A stretch of 20,073 nucleotides of DNA from an uncultured Clostridia bacterium (lineage in GTDB: Bacteria > Bacillota > Clostridia > Christensenellales > Borkfalkiaceae), in the NCBI GenBank assembly GCA_947629225.1, contig CANRCY010000010.1, forward strand, positions 1 through 20,073. Reading direction: 5' to 3'. Position numbers and translations under genes: made by a program. A model generated the notes under the pieces. That model was not told the origin of the DNA, did not search any database, and was given only the letters and a program-made list of their open reading frames with translations. Below, piece by piece: positions 6,510-16,900 of this stretch (position 1 is its first letter; the number at the start of each line of letters is the position of its first letter).

Positions 6510-9290
6510 TTACTTGATCCCGATCTCCCAGATCCGCGAAAGCGGCGAGGTGTAGGGGTTGATCTTGTCGGGCATGGTGGTCTCGTCGATGACGTTCAGA
6601 TCGTATGCGTAGAGCGTCATTCTCTGGTAAAGCGGGAGCTCAACGGCAAGATCGAGCACGAGCCCCATGGCTTCCTTATAGAGGTCGGCGCGTTGCTGTT
6701 TGCCCTCTTCGGTGCTGTCGTCGATCTCGCGCGCGTCGTCGATCTTGTCCGAGAGGTCGTTGAGGATTCTCTTTTCCTCGGTGTATTCCGAACCCGCTTC
6801 CGTCTTGATGGAAGGATACCCCCAGGCGAGCACGCTCGTCGCAGTGGAGTTCTTATGATAGACCTGATACATATCGGGGTCGATCGTGGAGCCCCAGGCA
6901 GCCGCCCAGACCGCAAGGGAACCCGTGGAGAGCTTGATGAGCGCGTTTGCGTCGGGTTTGATGGTGACGTTCCAACCGAGGCTGTTCAGAAGGTCCATTG
7001 CGTTCTTAAACACGAGGTATGCGGGGTGGTCGTACATGTTCGCGCCCGCGAGGACGAATTCGACCGTCAGATCGGAGGGCTTGTAGTCCGCCTGGGACAT
7101 GTATTGCAGAATGAGATTCCTTGCGGTCTCTTCGTCCTGGTACTTGGTATATTCGTGCCCTTGACCGTTATCGTCCTCCATGTACCTGGTGGGATATGCG
7201 CCGTCGTATTTGTTGCCGGGGGTGCGGGGATATGCCCAGCTCACGGCGGACATCGGCCAGTAGACGTTGACGGCAGTCCCCGTCTGGTAGTACGAAAGCG
7301 CAAGTTTGGTGTTCATAGCCGCCATGATCGCCTTGCGGAGCTCGAGCTGTTTTACCTTGGCGGCGTTGATGCCGATGTAGCCGTAGCCGAGCTGCCAGCT
7401 GCTCATGGAGCCGATCCCGCGCTTTTTGAGCGAGTCGATCTTTTCGGTGTTTTCTTTGGTGAACTGCGGGCTGACGAACTGGACCTGCCCCGATTCGAGG
7501 GAAGCGAGCGCGTTGGCAGTTGAAATTTCCACATAGCGCATCTTCTTCGTCTTGGGGACAAACTTTCCGCCGTCTTCCTCTACGCCGTTGAGCGAGAAGT
7601 TCTCGTTCGCTTCGTAGTAGACGATGTTGTTCTGGAAGAATCCTTCCGCGGTCGGCTTATCGCTTCCGCCTTCATCCGACGCGATGTAGGGACCTGCGCC
7701 GAGCGGCACCTTGGTCTTTCTGACGCCCCAGGTATTCTCGCCCTGGAGAATGCCCGACTGGAAGTCGGAGTCCGCCCAGGCGACGCCGAACTTGTTGTGT
7801 TCGATGTCTACTTCGACGACGTTCTCCCAGCAGTGTTTTCTGAGCAGTTCTTCGGGGGTCGCCGAATCGGAGATCCCGAGGTTTTTCTTCGCGAGGTCGG
7901 TATTGCCGCCCTTATCCGAATAGTAATGGTAAGGCGCAACGGTAAAGCCGAAGTTCCACTTCGCCTTGGGGTCGACCCCGTTGACCGTGATGCGGAGCAC
8001 GTCGTGTTCCTGCGCGTTCTTGGGAGTGCCGTCCTCGTTGTGTTCCTGCGCGACCTGGTATTCCGCCGTTCCGCCGTCTTTATGCGTGATCGTCACTTTT
8101 TTCTGGTCGGTGGTGTGCCCGAGCGAAACGATGCCCGAAATGCTTTTATAGGTCAGTTCGTCCTGTCTGATGGTGCCGTGCAGGATGACGTCTTTCGCCT
8201 TTGCCGTGTACTCGGAAAGGACCTGCGTGCCCGTTGCCCAGTAATCGAGGATCTGGTCGAACGCGGTCTGCACGTTGGAGTTGTAGACGAAGTTGATCGC
8301 CTGTTCTTGCGTCTTGATGGTATCGTAGTTGTAGTTGAGGATCGCTTTTTCGATCTTGCTCTTATCGGGGACGGAACCCGCGGTCTGCGGATATTCGAGC
8401 TCGACAAGGTGTTCCGCATACATGAAGGAGACGATGTCGTCAAAGCCCGTGCGGACCTGTTTCTCGTTGTAATAAACGGGAGCGGTGCTGTAAGGCTCTT
8501 CGGTGTAGGAACTGCGCGCGTTCTTAAAGTCGCTCTGCAACTCTTCCCTGAACTTGGTGAGGACGTTCTGGTAGTCCTCTTTGAGCTGTGCGCGCGCTTC
8601 GGTCTGGTCCTTCGTGCCGATCGCTTCGAGATACGCATTGCCGCAAGCATGGTCATCGATCGCGGCGTTCATCTCGGCAACGGTCGCATACTGCCTCCCG
8701 CCTTGCACCCCGATCTGAGCCACATTCTTGAAGAGGCTCACGAGCTCGGCTTTGCGGTTGTTCGCAAATTCGAGCGCCTGGTTATCGAGCTCATCGTCCT
8801 GCGTGTCGTCGCTGGTGTTGCTCTGCGTTCTGTATGCCTGCAACCCCTCGATGTCCGTCGAGTACATGGTCGTCGAGCCCGTATAGGCGGGGTCGAGATA
8901 GACGTAGAGGTTGAACATGACGTCGTTCATCGTGAGCGGAACGCCGTCCGAGAATTTGAGCCCGTTTTTGAGCACATAAGTGAAGACCGTCTTGTCGGTC
9001 GCAGGATCGTAGTGTTCGTCATAATCGAGCACGACGGTCGGTTCGTCCTTCCCGCAGACGAGTTCCCCGTTCTCGTTGGTGGAGAGCATGGAGATCTGCG
9101 TCTGTCCGACGACGTCCATATCCGTGCCCGTCGTCGAATAGAAGGGGTTGTAGAGCTCGTTCAGATCTTCGGTCATGATCACGAGCGCGTTCGCCTTGGA
9201 TTTGCAACCCGCAAACAGCCCCAAGCTCCCGAGGCTCAGCATCGTGCCCATGGAGATCGCGATCGTGCGAAGCGCAACTTTACTTTTCAT
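6510..9290 (-). CDS. oppA: Oversized peptide-binding lipoprotein (SBP_bac_5 / OppA family)
   Basis: The product is 926 residues against about 520-600 for most OppA proteins. Residues 1-28 form a lipoprotein signal peptide with lipobox LFAGC and lipidated Cys29. The first binding-protein segment (about 34-150) has NPFYSTTG, the FTYVLKNGLKFSDGVPLT stretch and MFNLYVYLDPAY, all typical of family 5 solute-binding proteins. A charged, helix-rich insert of roughly 240-300 residues (about 152-440) follows, and the fold resumes at about 445 and runs to the end (KVPLGAGPYI 527-536, YIGINAAKVKQLELRKAIMAAMN 638-660). It should capture peptides outside the membrane for OppBCDF. The ATG has AAGGAG 8 nt upstream. 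It lies 67 bp after the GLUG lipoprotein gene without a convincing promoter of its own. Substrate preference is unknown. Confidence 0.93.
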   Translation of the reverse strand: MKSKVALRTIAISMGTMLSLGSLGLFAGCKSKANALVIMTEDLNELYNPFYSTTGTDMDVVGQTQISMLSTNENGELVCGKDEPTVVLDYDEHYDPATDKTVFTYVLKNGLKFSDGVPLTMNDVMFNLYVYLDPAYTGSTTMYSTDIEGLQAYRTQSNTSDDTQDDELDNQALEFANNRKAELVSLFKNVAQIGVQGGRQYATVAEMNAAIDDHACGNAYLEAIGTKDQTEARAQLKEDYQNVLTKFREELQSDFKNARSSYTEEPYSTAPVYYNEKQVRTGFDDIVSFMYAEHLVELEYPQTAGSVPDKSKIEKAILNYNYDTIKTQEQAINFVYNSNVQTAFDQILDYWATGTQVLSEYTAKAKDVILHGTIRQDELTYKSISGIVSLGHTTDQKKVTITHKDGGTAEYQVAQEHNEDGTPKNAQEHDVLRITVNGVDPKAKWNFGFTVAPYHYYSDKGGNTDLAKKNLGISDSATPEELLRKHCWENVVEVDIEHNKFGVAWADSDFQSGILQGENTWGVRKTKVPLGAGPYIASDEGGSDKPTAEGFFQNNIVYYEANENFSLNGVEEDGGKFVPKTKKMRYVEISTANALASLESGQVQFVSPQFTKENTEKIDSLKKRGIGSMSSWQLGYGYIGINAAKVKQLELRKAIMAAMNTKLALSYYQTGTAVNVYWPMSAVSWAYPRTPGNKYDGAYPTRYMEDDNGQGHEYTKYQDEETARNLILQYMSQADYKPSDLTVEFVLAGANMYDHPAYLVFKNAMDLLNSLGWNVTIKPDANALIKLSTGSLAVWAAAWGSTIDPDMYQVYHKNSTATSVLAWGYPSIKTEAGSEYTEEKRILNDLSDKIDDAREIDDSTEEGKQQRADLYKEAMGLVLDLAVELPLYQRMTLYAYDLNVIDETTMPDKINPYTSPLSRIWEIGIK

Positions 9291-9357
9291 CTTTCATTCT
9301 CCTTTCTTGTTTATTCTGTCAATCAACCGGATTTCGGTTTGTATCCGTTCTTTGGAA

Positions 9358-10965
9358 CTATTTTTCTCTGAGTTCGCCCGTTGCGGAACCGGGCACTTTT
9401 TCATAGAGGTCGGACTCCACCTCAATGTCGTTCGGCGAAATGCCTCCCGTTACAAAGTTCCCCGTCAGCGCCCCGATGTCGTACACCTTCGTCGCGGGAA
9501 TGATGTTTCCGTTTTCGTCCCTCCCGGGGCGCGGGATGTAAATGGTGTTCGGGATGAAGAGCGTCCCCGAGACTTTGACGTTCGTGATCGTGGCTTCGGG
9601 AGAGAGTTCGCCCGCGAACAGCCCGAACATTGCCCCCGTTAGGCGGGACGCCGCATTCAAATGATACTCCACGTCCCGAAAGGTCACGTTTTCGATCGTG
9701 GCGCTTGCGGCGATCGAGCCGAACAGCCCGCCGTAGAGATCTTGTGCGGATTCCTGCACCACATGAACGCCCGAGATCGTATGGTTGTTCCCGCGGAAAA
9801 TCCCCGTAAAGGACCCCGTACTGAATATGTCGGGCCACTTGTCCTCTTCCGTGAAGACGAGGTCGGCTTGAAGGTCGTAATTGCGGTTCATGCCCGCATT
9901 ATTCTGCAACTGCTCCTTGGTGGAAATGCGGTACCACAAGCCGTCGTCCCATGCGCCGAAGTAGCGGGCGACGTTTCCCGTCGCCGTCGCCGTCTCTTCG
10001 TCCCAGGTCCCCGTATTCGTCAGCTGCCCCGTGACGGGGTTCGTCCCGCTCTCACGGTCGGCTTCCGTGCGGTAGACCGCACGCAGGGTATCGTCCCAAG
10101 GGGTGGAGAGCTTTCCGTAGTCCATGGCGCCGCTCTCTCCCCAGGCGGGAAGTGGAATGGCGCTGTCCTCTTTTTGGAGCGTGGGGTCGTAGCGATAGCT
10201 CGAAGCGGAGTACCAGATATACCCTTCGTCCTCGAACGAGATACTGTTGCATCTCGGGATGTCGCCATTTTCGTCCGCACTGCCGATAGGAGTGATGCAA
10301 GCGTCGGGCTTATCGCCGTGGTATTCGGTACCGCACACGTTGCATTTCCACGACTTTTTGTCTCCGCCGATCTCATAGGAGAAATTGGGGACCCACGCCG
10401 CATAGAGGGTAAAGGCATATTTCCCCTCTTCGTACACGAAATCGTCCCGCCGCAGAATGTCGTTTTCGAAATCCCATTTCTCGGCATAGGTATAGCCCTG
10501 CGGCTTGCCGTATTCCGAATAATAGGCTTTCATGGGATTCCCCTTCTCGTCGTAAACGGGATTTCCGTCCGCGTCGAGGAGATCTTGTTCCACGGTGCAG
10601 GGGTTCCCCTCTTCGTCGAGCGGAACGCCATCCGCGCTCACGCGGAGCTCGCGCACTTGATACCACCCTGCGAGGAAATATCCCGTCCGCGTCACGTTCA
10701 GCTCGAGATTCCCTCCGCGCGCGGGATCGTCGGGCGTATAGAGTTTGATCCCGTTTTTCACCTGCTCGCTCCGATAGGTATCCACGACGTTCGTGTTCTC
10801 TTTGGAGATCGTCCCGCCGTTCGTATCGTAGCAGACGGAGAAATCGAACCCGTTTGCGGCGTAGTCCTTATAGGGGCTGTTGTTCGCGCTGCACGCGCCG
10901 AGGATCAACGTCCCCGCACACATCACGCCCAGCCCGATCATGGCTTTGTAGATCTTTTTCATCAT
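9358..10965 (-). CDS. Surface lipoprotein with split InlB-like repeat, four-cysteine knuckle and GLUG motifs
   Basis: The product is 535 residues (two adjacent ATG codons; the first overlaps the protease stop as ATGA). A signal peptide ends in lipobox ILGAC with Cys25. Residues 40-52 (FSVCYDTNGGTIS), 94-103 (TGYFLAGWYQ) and 184-192 (FTLYAAWVP) are the pieces of an InlB B-type repeat, split by an insert with DADGNPVYDEKGNP (131-144). Residues 207-239 hold CxxC-x11-C-x15-C in a WKCNVCGTEYHGDKPDAC context, resembling one half of a rubredoxin-type metal knuckle. Residues about 385-470 carry two GLUG-like units (GNNHTISGVHV…GGLFG; MFGLFAG…ITNVKVSG). The motifs suggest a binding or adhesion protein on the outer face of the membrane. 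Its place between the protease and oppA suggests a role in substrate handling, which is an inference. No enzyme motif was seen. Confidence 0.85.
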   Translation of the reverse strand: MMKKIYKAMIGLGVMCAGTLILGACSANNSPYKDYAANGFDFSVCYDTNGGTISKENTNVVDTYRSEQVKNGIKLYTPDDPARGGNLELNVTRTGYFLAGWYQVRELRVSADGVPLDEEGNPCTVEQDLLDADGNPVYDEKGNPMKAYYSEYGKPQGYTYAEKWDFENDILRRDDFVYEEGKYAFTLYAAWVPNFSYEIGGDKKSWKCNVCGTEYHGDKPDACITPIGSADENGDIPRCNSISFEDEGYIWYSASSYRYDPTLQKEDSAIPLPAWGESGAMDYGKLSTPWDDTLRAVYRTEADRESGTNPVTGQLTNTGTWDEETATATGNVARYFGAWDDGLWYRISTKEQLQNNAGMNRNYDLQADLVFTEEDKWPDIFSTGSFTGIFRGNNHTISGVHVVQESAQDLYGGLFGSIAASATIENVTFRDVEYHLNAASRLTGAMFGLFAGELSPEATITNVKVSGTLFIPNTIYIPRPGRDENGNIIPATKVYDIGALTGNFVTGGISPNDIEVESDLYEKVPGSATGELREK

Positions 10966-13900
10966 TCTTTATCAATCCCTTCTTCGCCGCCGTCCCCGTC
11001 CGAGGACCCGTCGGAAGTTTTGTCGGAAGTTTCGTCGGAGCTCTCCCCCTCTTCGGGCTTCTGTTCCTCTTCGGGCTCTCCGCCCTCGGGAGCTTTCTTC
11101 CCTCTCAGGAGCAAGGTCGCCACGACTGCCGCGGCTGCCGCAACAACGGCGACGCTGCCGACGAGCGCGATCCAAAGCCAAGGGGAAGAATCCTTCGGCT
11201 CTTCCTCTGCGGGAGGCTGTTCCTCCGCGAGCAAGTTCCTGATGCGGTTCTCGGCAGAGGTCAGCTTGTTGTAATTGGTGACGCAAGCCTGCTGGTCTGC
11301 GGGAAGCACGTCGTAGAGCGCCCTGATCGCCTCGACCTCCGCCCTGTCGTCGAGGGTGACCGTCGCGGGAAGGGCGGCGATGCGGTCGAGCACTTCCTGC
11401 GCCGCATCGTTACGGGCGGTAGGTCCGTCTTCGACAAGATCGAAATATTGGCTGTAAAGGAAGTTTTCATAGCCCGTGCCGTTGATGGGACGGATCATGA
11501 CGAGCTTCTTGGCGGCATGCACCTGTCTTCCCTCGGGGGTCCCGATCGGAGCTATGAAGTTTGCGCCGTACAGCACCGAGCTCGTATCTACGATATAGCT
11601 GCGGTAGTCGACGATCTTCAAACCGAAATCGGTGGCGATCCCATCGTTATTGTCATACACGAAGTACGAAACGTTATAGAGGAGATAGTACGGATAGCCT
11701 TCCGCGTCGGCGCCCTCGATGTCGGGATTGTAGTTCTCTTCGAGGAGAGGAGCCTCTACGCTCGTGAAGGCGACGACCGTAAGATCGTTACAGCCGTAGA
11801 ACGCCATGTCGCCGATGGCTCCCACGCGGCGGGAGAGGGTGACCGAGGAAAGTTTCGCCCCGAGGAACGCCTGCGCGCCAATTCGGATGACGTCGTCCGC
11901 CACGGTGAAGCGGGTATCATCCTTGTTCATGGGATAGGTGACGAGCACATATCCGTTCGGGCGGCGGTTGTAGAGCACGCCGTCGATCACTTTGACGTTT
12001 GCGCTCACGTCGAAGGTCGTATTGCCCGCTTCGTCGGCAAACTCGCCGATGGCGCATCCCGCGAAGGGATTCTCGCCGAGGAAGGAGAGCTGTTCGCCGA
12101 GGGAGACGGAAGTGACAGCGCTGTTCGCAAAGGCATAGTCGCCGATCACGGTCGCCGCGGTGAGCGTGGCGCTTTCGAGCGCGGTCTGCACAAATGCGCT
12201 TGCGCCGATCGCCGTCACTCGATCGAGATTTCCGACAACGGCGAGGTCTTCGCATCCGCTGAACGCCTGCGCATTGATGACTGCGCCTTCGGCGAGGGTC
12301 ACCTCGGTGAGCGGGGTCCCCGCAAAGGCAAGCATCCCGACCGAAGTGATGTTACGCAGATCGATCGTCTTGAGCGCGGTGCAGTTCATGAACGCGCCGT
12401 CGGGAATGGCAGTGAGCGTCTCGGGCAAGGTAACGTCCGTCAGCGATTCCGAATAGAAGAAGGCTGCCTGACCGAGCGCGGCGGGGTCGGAAGTATCGAG
12501 CCCGCTCAGATCGACCGATTCGATCGCCGTCGGGAAAGGAAGGGAGCCGATATAGCCGCCGATCGTCTCGCCTAAGGCGAAAATGTCGACAAGCCCGAAG
12601 AAGGCATACGATCCGATAGACGTTGCGTTTTCGAGGTTGATGTCCTTCAACATATGGCAACCTGTGAAGGCATAGTCGCCGATCTTCGCGTTCTCGCCGA
12701 GGGTCACTTTGGTGAGCGAACCGCCCATCGTGACGACCGACGACCCCGAGATATTATAGAATTGATAGGTGCCCGCGCCCGCCCCTTCGAAGGCGTATTG
12801 CCCGATCGTGGCGTTGTCGCCGATCGTAAGGGAGGTGACGGAAGAGACATAGGGCGTACTGTAATACGTCATTTCTTCCCCGCGGATGGTTTCGGGCTGA
12901 CCTTCGGGAGTGGGAATGGGGGTGATACTGTTGATAAGGGAGAGGGAATCTACCGTGCCGAACGCGCCCGCTCCGATGACTGCGTCGTCGCCGATGCCGA
13001 TGGTCGTCACGGAAGGCGTCAGATAGAACGCACCCTCGCCGAGCACAACGCCGTCGCCGATCACAACGGTTTCAAGCGAGACGTTCTGCGCAAAGGCATA
13101 ATCTCCGAGAGACGCTTCCTCGGGGATATTCGCCGCCCTGAGGTCGGTGAGGCAGAATGCGCGCTCGCCGATCGTAATTCCGTTCCGGAACTTGGGCTGG
13201 GCGTAAATGGCAGTGCCGAAGAAGGCATAATCGCCGACGCTTTCGAGCTCGCCGAGCTTAACGCTCGACAAATGTTCGCATTCGGCAAAGGCGTAGTTGC
13301 CCACCTTTGTCACCTTCGGAAGGTCCACGGTGAGGAGCCCCGCCGTCGAGGAGAAAGCGCTCTGGTCGATCTCGGTAATATTTTGATCGGAGAAGTCGGT
13401 CACGCCGGGCGCAACGAAGGCAAGCGTCGTCGTGCCCTTTCTGATGAGCCCCTTGTTGTCCGCGGTCGCCGCTAAATAAGGGTTGGCGGGGTCGACTTCG
13501 AGGCGGGTGACGCCCGTCCCTTTGAGGACATATTCCCCGATGACGGAGACGTCCGCGCCGAAGCGGAAGGTCTTGAGGTTCGTGCATCCTTCGAAGATGC
13601 CCGCGGGAAGCACGGAGGCGTTGAAGTTACTGCTGACGGAAAGAAGTTGCGTACAGCCGTTGAACGCGTTCACGCCGATCTTGATCTTGTTTGCTTCGAC
13701 GGTGAAGCTCTTCAGACGGGGCGCGCCCGCAAAGGCTTCTGCGCCGATAGACTGCGTCGCCGCGGGAAGCCGCACGTTGATGAGCCCCGCGTTCTTGAAG
13801 CACGCGTCCCCCATCGCGATGATGGAGCTGAAATCGAAGCTCGTCAGCATCGTGCAGCCCTCGAACGCGCGCTGGTTGATGAATTGCAGGTTGTTGCCCT

Positions 13901-16900
13901 TGGGGAATTCCACTTTCGAGAGCTTCGCGCAATCGAGGAATGCGCCCGTCTGGATCTTTGTGAGGGTCGAGGGCAAGGAGATCGACTGCAACTGCGAAAG
14001 GTTTGCAAAAGCGTACATGCCGATGGTCTTTACGCCCTCGGGAACGACGATTCTCGTGATCGTATCGTCGCCGAGATACCACTGCTTGCTGTACGAAGGG
14101 TCTTCCTTGGTGATCTCGTCCCCTGCCGAAAGGTCCTTGGGCACGAGTTGCCAATTCGAGAAAGCGAACGACTGGATTTCGGTGAACCCGTAATCTGCGG
14201 GGATCTCCACTTCGCCGCCCAATCCTTTATAACTTACGAGATAAGGTCCGTTGGTGCTGTACGCCTTCTTGACGGTGACGTTGATCGTACGGGAAGTATA
14301 GGTCGAAACATATTCTCCCGTATCGGGGTCGAGCATGAACAGACGCGCCGAAACGGTCGCCGAGCGTTCGGAATCGAGCGGCTTGCCGTTTGCGTCCACG
14401 TTCCGCGCCTCGATCCTGCCCGTCTCCTTGTCGACCGAGACGATGGAGGGGTCGTTCGAAGTGAACTCGACTTTATAGAAGTCGTCGTCGAAATATCCTC
14501 TCAGGTCGTATTCGATCGTGACCGATTCGGAGGGATACATTCTCAGCGAATAGTAGCTCGAATTGGAGAAATTGACGGAAACGCCCGCATGGTCCACGCC
14601 GAGCTCCCTCTCGTCCGAATAGAGGGAATAATATACCCTGTTTACATAGTACCCCGTCAGACGGAAATCCTCCGCCATGGGACGGTTGAAGGTGCGGTAG
14701 TCGGGTTCCTCGGGGAAGTACACATGCACGCGGACGGTCGTCTTCAGATTCGGGTTGTTGTTGCTCGCCGCCGTCAGAACGACGTCGCCGCTCTTGATGC
14801 CGATGAGCTTGCCGTTCACGACGCGCGCAATGCTCTCGTCGGAGGAGGTGTAGACGATGCTCTCCGCCCACGCCTTATCCTGCGAGGGGGTGATCTTCGG
14901 TTTGAGGTTATAGATCTCGTTCGGGCTGATCTTGATCTCTTCTTCCTCGAATTCGATCGCGCCGATCTTATCGGGAATGGTGAGCTCGAACATGGAAGTG
15001 TTCAGCGCATAGTCGATGACTTCGACGATGAAGCTGTTCTTGCTGTACGATTGATTCTTGATACGGTCGAGATAATCGGTGAGCTCGATCTGCACCACGC
15101 TCGTCGTGTTGCGTCCGCCGACGACGGGCGTGAGGTAGCGGTTGAAGAAGTACCCGCTCTCGTCCTCCTGGATATAGCCCGCGGTGATCGCCTGCACGTA
15201 GTGGTTGTCGTAAATGCTGATGTTTGCGAACAGCCTGTTCGTTTCCGTCTCTCTGTCGTATTCGTAGGTGTATTCCACACCCGTCACGATGGGAGCCGTC
15301 ATATCGATATAGAAGGGGAATTCGAAGGTGTTGTTCGACACGCTTCCGTCCTTATAATCGAGGTAGCCCGTCAGGGTGAAGATATATCTGGAGTTGTTCG
15401 GCAGGTTGTAGTCGGCAACGTTGAATCCGACGTCGAACTGCAAGCCGTAAATGGCGCTGCCGCGGTTGTACGCCTTGGAGATGTCGAGCTGTTCCTTCGT
15501 GAAGATCACCTCGCCCGTCACGGCGTCCGTGATCGTCGCCACCATGCGTTTCGCGCCGCGCAGCAGCCCGAGCGACACGCTGTCGATCGAGCAGATCGAA
15601 CCCTGCACGGTGTCCTCCGAGCCCTGCACATAGCCGATCGCGATGTGATCCCTGTCCGCCGAGACCTTCGAGGTCGAGGCGGGATCCTGCACATAGACGA
15701 AGGAGCCGAGCGGAACGGCGTCGTCGCCGTAGAGCCCGCCGTAAGGAACGGTCGCATATGCGTCGGGCAAGGTCTTTTCCCAAGTCTCCTTGCTGTCGTC
15801 GAGTTCGTCGGCGTTGGTCGCAAAGTAGTCGAGGTCGAAGAGAGGCGCCGCGCCCCAATCGCCGTAGAAGGCGAGGAAGGGAGCGTTCAAATCGTACTTC
15901 GTCGCGCCGTTGCCGCAGTCGGTCAAGGTGACGAAGCCCTCGACGTACATGCCGTTTGCAAAGGAGCGGTCGAGATAGCTCTTGTTTTCGTCGCTGAGGG
16001 TCACCGTAAGAGTGATCGTTGCGGTATTTCCGCCCGCGACGGTGACGGTGTCGCCGTCTGCCGTGCAGCCTTCCGCCGAGGTGATCTCGATCCGCGCGCC
16101 TTCGAGAAGATAGCCCTTCTCGCTTACGGTGGTGTCCCCTCGTTCGGTGAGCGTCTCGCTCACCCCTTCCGTCATGACGATCGCGCCGACTTTATATTTC
16201 ACGTCCCCGCTTCCGATATTCACGAGGCTGAAACGGAGATCGTACACCCCGCTCTTTGTGGGGTCGTCGCCGAGCTCGATCTTGGTCTTATCCATCTCTT
16301 GCTTCGTATCGCGGTCATACGTCTTCAAATACGCGGGGGTGCCCGTCGCCTTGTTGAGGTTGGCGAGTCCCGAGCCCTGCTTTCTGACCGAGAACGGAAG
16401 CCCGTTGGTGTTATAGGCGATGTCCGTCGTAGACATCATGATCTGGTTGACGAGCGCGGTGACGTTGCGCCTCGTTTCGGCGCTGTTGTCCTCGAGCCCG
16501 AATTTTTCTTTGACATATTGGCGGACGAGTGCCGTTACGCCCGCTTGGTTGGGCGAAGCCATGGACGTGCCCGAAAGGCGGTCGTAGCTCTGTCCGGGGA
16601 TGGCGGAATAGATCTCGCCGCCGTGCGCCGTGATCTCGGGCTTGATGCGGAGATCGGGCGTGGGACCCCACGAGGAGAAGTCGGACATGAACGGACCCGC
16701 CTTCTGGCTGCGGCTGATCTTGATCTTGCCGTTCCCGCCCCGCACGAGCAGAGTGCCGTCGTCCTTGGAGAGGGAGCAGACGGGATAGTTGCCCAAACGT
16801 CCGACGTTCATGGAAATGGAACCCGAGACGTTGTTGTAAATGATACAGCCGACCGCGCCGAACTGGCGGGCGAGGCTTGCCTTTTCTTCGAAGTTGGTGG

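Noticed and set aside
9325..9339. AACCG-CGGTT inverted repeat between the lipoprotein gene and oppA
   Set aside because: Only 5 bp of stem and no U-tract follow, so it is not convincing as a terminator. A nearby TTGACA has no -10 at a suitable distance.
11769..14192. Tandem DNA repeat or CRISPR-like array in the protease gene
   Set aside because: The periodicity is from diverged leucine-rich repeat codons inside an open frame. There are no identical DNA repeats with unique spacers.
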